A stretch of DNA of 64,000 nucleotides from Mytilus trossulus (taxonomy: Eukaryota > Mollusca > Bivalvia > Mytilida > Mytilidae). Below are positions 37,001-49,000 of this stretch, in pieces. Positions within the stretch are counted from its first letter, which is position 1. Each line of letters begins with the position of its first letter. Position numbers and translations under genes: made by a program. The stretch lies in the NCBI RefSeq assembly GCF_036588685.1, contig NC_086378.1:29861578-29925577 (forward strand), written 5' to 3'. Below the pieces are notes generated by a model. The model made no database searches. It was not told the DNA's origin and saw only the letters and a list, made by a program, of their open reading frames with translations.

Positions 37001-40000
37001 TTTTTTTTTTTACCAACGATTGTATTAATGACTAGAATTAAACTTACAACAGTATAAAGATGATTCCTACTTTTAGAAACTAAGTTTTTAGAATGGTGCA
37101 TAAACAATTTATACTTTGGAAGGAATATAATTTTAATACTATAAATTTTCTTTATTTTTTAATATAGTGAAGAAGGGTCAACACAGCCAGAATGGTACAG
37201 TGCATTACTCATTCTTAGAAAGTATTCTATTCATTTTGATGTCACAAATTGTTTGGTATGTTAGAGTTATATTTGCACAATTCAAAATATAAGCTGTGTC
37301 AGAGAGAAATAGGCTGCATGTACATGTTCACACATGTACATGTACACACACATATGTACATGTGCACACACACATGTACATGTGCACACACACATGTACA
37401 CATAATGACTGATTGATATTGGAACATTCAAATATGAAATAAATAATGGATTTTGATCTGTTTTGAGTTTTTTTTATATCAACTCAATTTTCAAACAGTA
37501 ATAGACTGCGTACTGATAATTTCAGTGCCAATGAGAAAACTCTCCATCTAAGTCACAATGTATTGAAGAAGATATGGTATGAGTGCCAATGAGACAACTC
37601 TCCATCCAAGTCACAATGTATTAAAGAAGATATGGTATGAGTGCCAATGAGACAACTCTCCATCCAAGTCACAATGTATTAAAGAAGATATGGTATGAGT
37701 GCCAATGAGACAACTCTCCATCCAAGTCACAATGTATTAAAGAAGATATGTTATGAGGGCCAATGAGACAACTCTCCATCCAAGTCACAATGTATTAAAG
37801 AAGATATGGTATGAGTGCCAATGAGATAACTTATCATCTAAGTCACAATGTATTAAAGAAGATTTGGTATGAGTGCCAATGAGACAACTCTCCATCCAAG
37901 TCACTATGCATTTAAGAAGATATGGTTTGAGTGCCAATGAGACAACTCTCCGTCCAAGTCACAATGTATTAAAGAAGATATGGAATGAGTGCCAATGAGA
38001 CAACTCTCCATCCAAGTCACAATGTATTGAAGAAGATATGGTATGAATGCCAATGAGATAACTTTCCATTAAAGTCACAATGCATTTAAGAAGATATGGT
38101 ATGAGTCATAATGAGTGCCAATGAGACAACTCTCCGTCCAAGTCACAATTTATTTAAGGAATGACTGTAATATTTTTTCTGTCTATGAAGAAAGAACATA
38201 AAAAATTTTGTGCACACTGAATAACGCGCATAGCGGTTTTTTTAACAGTGTGCACCAAATTTTTTATGTTATTTTGAATAGACAGAAAAAACATTAGTCA
38301 TTTCTTATAATTTAATTCTAAATTCCATTTTAAACCGTAGAAAACCATGAAAAAATGTTGATGAAGTCACGGTCACATGACTAAATTATGTCTATGGGCC
38401 CATAACAAAATAACGTCAGCCAATCAGAAGACATGTTACATCCAAAATTAAATTATTGAAGGTTAATAATTATATGAAAAATGATTCATTGCATAACTTA
38501 AGTTAGATTTCTACACAATGCAGCTTATTTGTTAACTGGCTTGAGTAGGAAAATAAATAATAAAAACAGTTTTTTTTCTCAAATATGAACAATGAAACAA
38601 ATATCATGCCACTGATCTTTGCTAATTGAATGTAATAAGGTTTGAAGGAAAACTACCCTTATGTGTTGAAATAACTTGAAAAATGAAATATATTCACAGG
38701 AAATATTCTCCTGTTCAAAAATGAAACTGAAAGGGACTAAGTTTATATGCAGGTTTAGGTTTCTTTGTGTTTATTTACTTAATTGTTGATATTTGATAAA
38801 CAGCCAATAGTGGCTTCAAATATTGCTGATGTAATAACAGTTTGTTTTATTTTATACGTAGGAAAAAAGTGAATTTGTATTAAAGATTTCCTCAGCCTCT
38901 ATTTGGGATTTACAGCAGGGATTTTATCTCAAGTACAGAGTACTTGACTGGTAAGAACATTACACAAAGAAAAAGTGCACAAATTTGAAGGCCCATACAC
39001 CAGAAGAAAAACAGCACCAACAATTATCATAGAAATGAAAAAATCAGTTAATAAATATGAGTTCAAAGTCTTATACAATATATTCTAAACACTTAAGGTG
39101 GTACCTAACACTACAGGGAGATAACTCTGTAGAGTCAGATAAACATTTTAATTACATTGTGTTGTAAAGGGAATATTAAGCTTCTCGGTGATCAAAATTG
39201 GTGTTTGTCAAACTGCTATGTAACCAGTGTGATTTTTCTGATAAAATGGTTGGTTCAAAATTTTAATATTTTTTATTAAAGGGTAAAAGTAAATACTTTG
39301 TCAATTTTTTTTGAAAATTAAACGAGCCAAATTAATTTTAGTGGAAGTGTTGGGTACCACCTTAATTTGCTTAGAATGGTTAGTTTTGTAACAATATTGC
39401 AGAGAAACATCTGGAAATAAAATCAATGCACTTAACAGTAAAGAGACAAAGATGTGATTTCTATAGATCTGTATAGGTAAAGCACACTTAACCATGTGGC
39501 AGGGTAAATCTTGAAAATTTCAATACCTCCCCCCCCAAGGCTGTGGATTTTCTATAAAAATCTTGATTTATTTGCCACAAAGTCCTCTTTTTCTATTAAA
39601 TGCAATGGAACAATAAAAAATAATGCTTTGCATCAAGTTTCCCTTTGGGATATGTACTAAATGGCCTATCTCTATTATTCATTATATCTGTAGTTTTGAT
39701 ACAATTGAAGTTTGAAAAGTTCGTACAAAAATGGCTACAGAAGGGTACATAAACCTTAAGATAAAATGTGTCTGATTTCAGCATGGATAATAAAAGTGTA
39801 AGAGAACTTGCAAAAGCTCCCCCTATTTAGAAGGTCATTAGGTGTACAGGAACAAATGAAACATTTTGATATTAATACATAAATTAATCTTTGAAGTATT
39901 TTATAAATATTTTTGAATTGTGAACTATTTTACATAAATATTTTTGTACATTTTCAAGTGTTAGATTAAGATAATATGTATCTGATTTCAGCATGGATAA

Positions 40001-43000
40001 TAAAAGTGTAAGAGAACTCGCAAACGAAGCGTATGAAAACTACCGACCTCAACAAAGGTAAATGGAATGAAAAAATTGATTTTTTTGTTTTTGTTTATTG
40101 AGGGTTCTGTGTTAAAAAAAAAATAAGAATCAGTAGTTCAGGATTTTTTGTCGCTAGCAAGTTTGCAAATGTTAAATCTTTCAAAGTAGGCTCAAGTATT
40201 GAATTTTATATTTTTCCAGAAGTAGGTAAATTACACTATTTTTCTAGAAGTAGGTAAATTACACTATTTTTCCAGAAGAAGGTAAATTACACTATTTTTC
40301 CAGAAGTATGTAAATTACACTATTTTACCAGAAGTAGGTAAATTACACTATTTTTCCAGCATATTCAATAAATTTTAAAATCTCAAATGTTAATGCTAAG
40401 TACATTTTATGTTCCCTTTAAATAAGATGAGGACTGAAAATGATTTAAAAAACTGATTGACCAGAAAGTTATGTATAAAGCGATCATGGATGCAACATTT
40501 TGGTGGTGAGTTGGCAATGGTCATACTTCCTTTTTAAGGAAAAGGAAAGTACAAATGAAATGTTTTATCATTTGAACAATAGTGTATGAAATTGAGAAAG
40601 AAAATGGGGAATGTGTCAAACAACAACAAACCGACCATAGAGCAGCCAAAGGCCACCAATGGGTCTTCAATGTAGCGAGAATTCCTGCACCCGTAGGTTT
40701 ACCTAATGTGATAGCTCTGCCAAAAGTAAGGTTACTTTTAGTTTTAACTCTTGGAATTATTTTTGTTTGTTTCTGCAAATATTATTTTTTTAATACATGA
40801 ACCAATTTTGATTTCTTGATGACTTTTTAGGGATGATTCCATGGACTGTAGCATACCACTTACACAACTTCTAGATAACATGACAAATGTAGAGTCACAA
40901 GAGGAGGAAAAAGAAAATAGTACAGGTACAATTATATAAAAACTTTTTGTACATTTTTGTGACTGAATTATCATTACCAAAATGTGTCAACATTGTATTT
41001 TTATTAACATCTTTTTCATCTGACAGATCATAGATTCAATGTTTATATTAAAGTCTCTCCACTTGTTATACATATGATACTATCATCATAAAATATAGAT
41101 TGTCAAAAAAACAGAAATTTTATAAGTTAATTTTATAGCTCACCTGGCAGCAGTTAGTCATCTGTCAACTTTTACAAAAATCTACTCCTCTGAAACTACT
41201 GTTGCCAAATAAAACCAAACATGGCCTAAATGATACTTTGTATATTAAGTTATAAAAATATTTGATGTTCCCTCTCATCATAGTCCGGCGGCTTTGAGAA
41301 AAATTGTGCACATCCTGTTACAAGCATGAAATTTAGCATAGACCTTCCTCAACTATTACTCTTTTATTTCAGATAGGGAGGCATTTGAAAAATATGTCTT
41401 ACTTCCGGTAAAATCCAAAATGGCGGACGTCATACTTAATTCAGCCCAATATCGAAGGCTAGCGTGTAAAAATGTCCTATTATCATGCTACTATCATAAT
41501 ATTTGGTACATACCTTGTGTTTTACTACTTTTTGATAAATTAAATAGATTAGATGTCTTCAGAAACCCCACTTCCGCTTAAAATCCAATATGGCGGACAT
41601 TGTACTTGAATAAGCTTATTTTTTAGGGTGGGTAATTGAAATGTGTTTTACCGTATTGCTACTATAATTACAATGTGTATGAACCTTTCTTTGGTGCTTC
41701 TGATGGAGACAATGTATGAAACATATGTCTTAAAAACCCTTACTTCCGAAAGTATCCAAAATGGTGGACAGAGAAATATCAATTTTTTATTCAAATTTTC
41801 AAATTTTTTCAAAATGTAAAGAAAATGATTTTATTTTATGCTGGTCATTAAACTTTTGGCTTTAAGTTACCCCCAAAACAACTTATTCTAGCATGTTGTA
41901 AATGTTTAGATATAAAATTGACACTTCCGGTAAAAATATGACGTAAATTTCAAAGATGAGTCCATCTATTTCTTCGATGTAGAGTTTTGGATAGATTGAT
42001 TTAAACAAAAAAAAATCACTATAGTAAACTAAAAAATATTTAAAATTACTACTATTTGGCCAAGAATACATGCTTATTCACAGTTACCACCACATGCACA
42101 CAAGGCAGTGCACGGGAGACCCGATTTTACACATTAAAAATAACCACGGCATCCTTTCTTACATCCATAATGTACAAGCTTCTGAAAAAATGATGAGGCC
42201 TCAGAAAGAGTTTTTTTTAAAAGAGACCCTGTGTGTCCCTTCGCAGTCCATCAGTGACAAGACTAGGTAGCAGTAGAGTCAATCCAAAGCTCGTCTCACT
42301 AAACACCTGCATTAGTATATTACACGTTTTACATGCTTGAAAAGACTAGAACAAGTCGTGGGAATAGCCTCACTTAAAATGAGTTTTCTTTTTGTGCAAA
42401 AATTGACTTTCTTGCTTCGTTAATCATGTTAGATCTGATAAGTTTGTACAGTACAACCCCGATGACAGTATTGACATTTATTATACAATTCAGTTTTAAC
42501 CAGACAAGTCTCTATGTACAACTCCATGGGTGAGCAAACAGAAATCTTCATTCACCTATTAGTTACCATACTCATCAAAGACTTCATCCACTCTTGTTAC
42601 AGTCTAAAGGTATTTTATTAAGGTAAGGACATAATACCCAATCATCATACTCGTTAGGAAACACCTTGAAACTGTAACAACAGTGGATGTAGTGTTGGAT
42701 GTGAACATAGAAAATACTGGTAGTTTGAAAGCTGCTAAAAGAAGCAAGGGCAACATTTAGGGGAAAGGGAATACACAGACGAACCCAGGATTAAAAACAT
42801 CCTCAAAATTGGGAAAGTTTTCTGAGAGATGACGACAGTAAGAAAGAACTTAAAAGTTTTCATTCACAGGAGCTTGCTCAATACAATTTTGAGTACAAGG
42901 TAGTTGAAGCAACAAATGCTCAGGATGTTCAGTGTAAACACCACTTGATGATGTTTCAAGTTTAGCATCATGTTTACACGAAGAGACTGACACTAGAATC

Positions 43001-46000
43001 AAGATAGATGTGTCTGATGCAGTGAAACATAGACTTAACTGAGTCATGACTCAAACAGTCGATACTGATGTCATTGCTGTTTCGCTTTTCCGTAACATAG
43101 GGGCAGACAAACTTTGGTTTGCATTTGGAAGGGGGAAAGTATAAGATATATTTCAAGCAATGACCTTTCAAATGCACTAGGCATTACAAGATAACACGTT
43201 TGCTGGAAAAGGAACTGCGTTGGTGACATTAAAGGAGTTTGAAGATGTGACTATAGCATTTAGAATGATGATTGACCATATGGATTTGATGTTTAATGTC
43301 ATTGAAACGATACGTGGTTTTGTTGGAAGATCGAAAAAAAAAGAAACAGATTAGGTTAACAAGGCAAGAAAATATATGTTTTTGCAGAATTTATGGATGT
43401 GAGAAACAATACCACAGTCTTTGTAAATGTTGGAAATCAGCTCTCCGATTGTGAATTGCGGCCTACTGAGTACGCTGATTGGGTATTATGTCCTTACCTA
43501 AATAAAATACCTTGAAACTAAAATACGAGTGGATGAAGTCTTGGATGTGTATGGTAGTTATAGCAACAAATGGTCAGGATATTCTATTTTATCCACCACG
43601 TAATGTATTTCAAGTTCGGCATCAAGTTCACATTTAGAGGCAGACACTAAAATCATGGTGCATGTGTCTGATGCAGTGAAAAACGCACTTAAACGAGTCA
43701 TGATTCGAACAGTCGTTAATGATGATGCTGTCACTACTGTTTTGCTATTCCGTGACATAGGGGTAGACGAACTTTGGATTGTGTTTTGGAGGGCAAAAGA
43801 CTTTGGAATAATATCTATCAATGGCCTTTCAAATGCACTAGGCAATGAGTGATCTGAGTGATCTGAAACACTTATTGTTATCCATGTCTTTACCTGTTGT
43901 GATATGGTTCTCTTTGCTTGAAAGGGGGAAAAAGACTATGTGGGGGACATTGATTGCATTTAAAGATGTGACTTTAACAAAAAGAATGATGATTAATCAG
44001 ACTAAATCACCGGGGTTTTACTGTAAGATCGCACAAACTTAACAGATGGGTATAACATGGTTAACGAAGCAAGAAAATAACTATTTGCGCAACAGGGACG
44101 GCTGTTTGAGGCTATTCCCTCAACTTGGTTTAGTCTTTTCCAGCATGTAAATCATGCAATATACTTAGGTAGGTGTTAAGGGAGAGTAGCTTGGGATTGG
44201 CTCTTATGCTACCCACTCCAGGCGGGGACAAAGAGGATAACTGTTGAAAAACTCATTTTGTCAAAAGCTTATACATTGTGGATGTAAGAAAGGATACATG
44301 GTCATTTTTAATGGGGAAAATCAGGTATCCCGTGCTCTGCGATGTGTGCATGTCATGGTGACTGTGAATAAGCATGTATTCTTGGTCAAATAGTAATAAT
44401 TTTAAATCATTTTTAGTACTATAGTGATTTTATTTTGTTTTAATCAATCTATCCAAACTTCTACATCGAAGAAATAGATTGAGGACTCATCTTTGAAATT
44501 TACGTCATATTTTTACCGGAAGTGTCAACTTTATATCTAAATATTTACAACATGCTAGAATAAGTGGTTTTGAGGATAACTTTAAGCCAAAAGTTTAATG
44601 ACCAGCACAAAATAAAATAATTTTCTTTACATTTAAAAAAAAATGAAAATTTGAATACAAAATTGATATTTCTATGTCCGCCATTTTGGATATTACCGGA
44701 AGTAAGGGTTTTTAAGACATGTCTTATGCATTGTATCCATCAGAAACACAATAGAAAGGTTCACACACAATGTAATTATAGTAGCAATACGTTAAAACAC
44801 ATTTCAGTTACCCTCCATAAAAAATAAGCTTATTTAAGTACAATGTCAGCCATATTGGATTTAAGCCGGAAGTGGGGTTTCTGAAGACATCTAATCTATT
44901 TAATCTATCCAAAAGTAGTAAAAAACAAAGGTCTGTACCAAATATTATGATAGTAGCATGATAATAACACATTTTTACACGCTAGACTTCGATATTGGGC
45001 AGATTTAAGTATGACCTACGCCATTTTGGATTTTACCGGAAGTGAGACATTTTTTTCAAATGCCTCCCTATCTGAAATAAAAGAGTAATAGTTGAGGAAG
45101 GTCTATGCCAAATTTCATGCTTGTAACAGGGTGTGCACAATTCGTCTGAAATATGCTTGTAGCCGCCGGACTATCAACCAATATGGCTGCCATGGCAACA
45201 AATATAACATTGTGGGTAAAATGCAGTTTTTGGCTTATATCGTTAAGTCAAGATCTATCTGATATGCTATTTTCAGACACATCAGATAACCTGTTGTTGG
45301 GTTGCTGTCCCTCATTTGGTAATTTAAAGGACATTTTGAAGTTTTTGGTTATTATCTGAAATATTATTATAGATAGAAATAAACTGTAAAAAGCAAAAAT
45401 GTTCAGCAAAGTAATATCTCCATGTAAGTCAACATGTCCAAAATTGTCAATTAATGCAAGAAGGAGTTATTGCCCTTAATGTCATTGGTATCTTATACTT
45501 TTTATTATGATATTAAGGAGGTACCCAACACTTTCACTAAAATCAATTTGGCTCGTTTGATTTTCATAAAATTTTGAAAAAGTATTTACTTTGACCAGAG
45601 ACATATATACACAGAGATTGGCAACTCCGTGAAATCCCGTTAAAGATCGCGGCCCAGAATGAGATTCTCGTCGATAAAATTTAGAACATGCAATCAAGTC
45701 GGGGATGAATAACCTCGATAGATAATCAAGAAAAGCAATGGGAAAATTATATCAGATCATATTATAATTTCTTTTCTTATAAAAAATACTTGAATGTTAT
45801 ATTTATCTTTCAGCATTTATTGAGAAAAATATTGTTATATGATATGCATTTCATAATTAAAATTTCAAATCTGGTAATGCTCAATTGTTATTACAAGAAA
45901 ATTTTCGGTACGGCATATATCTTTGCAATAGTTTGTTTAATTACACAGTGAAATTGTGTGTGTCCGATTTTCCGGTAATTAGGTCCTTAATAGAGTTGTG

Positions 46001-49000
46001 ATTGTTGATTCACAGGTGTGCGATTACGCAATATATTGCCCTCCGATCACCTGAATATTACCGGAGGTGAATTCTAAATGGATTATTACTTGGCAATTGT
46101 TTTTTAAAGATTAACAAATTCTGACATACTATTTTAACCATGACCAGAACTTTATTTTAACAGAAGCACTCGGCAATACTATAGTGTATATTCAATCAGG
46201 AAAACAAAAAGAGTCTTTTAACATGTCAAAAAAAGAAATGAGGCAACTTTGTCATATCAGAGACATTATATGTCTCTGGTCATATATATAAAAATATGTA
46301 GCCAGTAGAATTTTGTGGCCGAATTTTGTCTCGTGAGAAACTGAATTTATATCTGTTTTAATTTAATTATAATGTTTAATTGTCGATTGACCTCAAATAA
46401 AATTATTTATGGAACATTTGCGTAAATTTCCTCAATGAACGTACATTATAGTGTTGTCGAAATCACTATTTTTTGCTGCCATAAAATATTGAATATGAAT
46501 CCGTCATTATTTGTATTTTTTTAAAGACTTAATATCACAGACTTTGATTAAAAACAATATGTTTCATAAGTACAGTAAAATGCTCTGCTCAACTCTGGGA
46601 ACAGTATATATATCTTACGTTAATATATATGTTCCTGCTCAACTGTAGAATTTTAATGTTTTGTTTCATAAACCACTGGAGTATTTCAACATTCTTATCT
46701 TTACTCTTTCCAGAGACATATATACACAGTGAATCTTGAGTTTGAAATTAGAAAGATTTAAAATTGTGCACAAGTTTTATCTGATCTTTTGTGGGTTTAT
46801 GTTGTTAAAGGTAATTTTCTGTGCAGTTATTTTCATTTCATTTGTTATTTTTTCCCTGTGTGTTACACGACCTTGTACTTTTTGATTTGCCCCTTGACAT
46901 CTGCTGCTTCTGTTTAAACCTTAACCACAAATATCTCATCTGTTTTAAATAAAAGTCTCATTCCCGGAATTTGTTATACAGGAATTCATTTTAATATCAG
47001 ATTTTTATAAGCATATCAACTGCTTGGTCTCTTCCTATAACTTGTGTCAGTTAGGACGGAATGCATCAATAGGTACATACATGTACCAGGTCATGGATAT
47101 AATATAAGTACACGTTATGTGCTTTTGACCTTCACAAGAATTTTTAAACATTCATAAATGTGGACATGTAAAACTGAAACAACACAGCACAACAGATAAA
47201 TATAAATAAGCACCATTGACATTTTTTTAAAGGACTGAAACAAACATAGATGGTGACCAATGTAAACGACTAGTGTACAGAAGTAGAGTGAACATTTCTT
47301 GCTTCTTTTCCTACACATTTTGTCATTTTAAGTAAACAATTACATATGTTACTTTCCATGAAGAGGAAGGAATTTGTGAATAGAGTGGCCTTCTAATGAT
47401 AGTCATACATGTAAATCCTTGTCTCATTAGCAATCATACTACATCATATTGTTATACATCTACATGTATGGTTTCTTGTAAAAACTATGTAAATTTTGTT
47501 AACATAAATAAGACTAATGAAGTTGAACACAAGATATTTATTTGCTTTTTTATCCATTTTACAGTCAGGATAAGCACATGTACTTTTCTCTCTTACATAA
47601 CCATTGTTAGTTTTAAGTATCACATTGATAGTAGTAATCAGTCCACAACATGACTGTGCCGTCACTTTTGGAAAAAGTCATCACTAGTTGTTCCTGTTTG
47701 CCAGGAAGTCTTATTTTCAATCAGAAAGACTTGGGAGTCCTACATTCAGCCCATGTATGATATTATATCTCTTGTATGCTGCACTGACAGGTAAATTTGA
47801 TCAACATCTTTGTCCTTTTATAGCAAGCAGGACCCTGTTAAAAAAGAGAAAGCTGTCAGATACTGAATGTAAAAATATATAAAATTGTAAATGTCATCAA
47901 AGTGGTGGAAATAATGGGAAAAAAAACCTCTATACACAAATCCAGTTTGTCATGATAGGAAAGTAATGCATGTGCTGGGTACAATAATTTTCTGAAGATG
48001 GAAAAGTCTACTGTAAATTCAGAAATTAATGCAAGGTTTTTATTATTGCCAAAAAAGCGAAAGAGTTTAAAACTCACTTTTTGAAAAATTTTGAATGAAT
48101 TTAACAGGATTCTTAACAGAAGTTGTAAAAATTAAAATCGCATTTCAGTTTAAAATGAGAAAATCAATAATAAATGCACGCAATAATTTCTGAATTTACA
48201 GTATCAAGTGTATACGGACAGGGGTCTGTCTTGATATTGAAACAAAACACCATGGCCGTCAGCTATAATACTGATTTTTAATTGTAAATTGCATCAAAGT
48301 GGGTGAAAATATGATAAAAACAACCTCTTTATGCAAATTCAGTATGTCATAGGAAAAAAATAATGAGCTAGGAACAATTATTCTCTGAAGATGGAAAAGT
48401 TTTAAACTGTAGCCATGGACAGGGGTCTGTCTTGATATTAAAGAAAGTTAACATGGCAGTCAGCTATAATACTGATTTTTAATTGTAAATTACATCAAAG
48501 TGGGTGAAAATATGATAAAAACAACCTCCATATGCAAATTCAGTATGTCATAGGAAAAAAAATAATGAGCTAGGAACAATTATTCTCTGAAGATGGAAAA
48601 GTATTAAACTGTAGCCATGGACAGGGGTCTGTCTTGATATTAAAGAAAGTTAACATGGCAGTCAGCTATAATACTGATTTTTAATTGTAAATTACATCAA
48701 AGTGGGTGAAAATATGATAAAAACAACCTCCATATGCAAATTCAGTATGTCATAGGAAAAAAAATAATGTGCTGGGAACAATTATTCTCTGAAGATGGAA
48801 AAGTTTTAAACTGTAGTCATGGACAGGGGTCTGTCTTGATATTAAAGAAAATAAACATGGCCGTCAGCTATAATACTGATTTTTAATTGTAAATTGCATC
48901 AAAGTGGGTGAAAATATGATAAAAACAACCTCTACATGCAAATTCAATATGTCTGGGGAAAGTAATTCATCACACAATTTGTTTTATTCCTCTTCAAATG

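Larger units (their letters stand above)
41281..45173. mobile_element. 3.9-kb foldback element with ~1.1-kb inverted arms
   Basis: The left arm 41281-42372 and right arm 44107-45173 are diverged inverse copies. Outer ends are TAGTCCGGCGGCT and its inverse AGCCGCCGGACTA; inner ends are GGGAATAGCCTCA and TGAGGCTATTCCC. Within each arm, short blocks containing TTACCGGAAGT and ATCCAAAATGGCGGAC repeat several times. TCA occurs on both outside flanks where the host repeat is split, consistent with a 3-bp target duplication. The core 42373-44106 holds two decayed copies of a multicopy gene. No transposase is recognised. It lies in ACD intron 6. Confidence 0.9.

Noticed and set aside
37540-38155. Regular ~58-bp repeats resembling a CRISPR array
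   Set aside because: There are no unique spacers, the unit is a transposon end, and the host is an animal.
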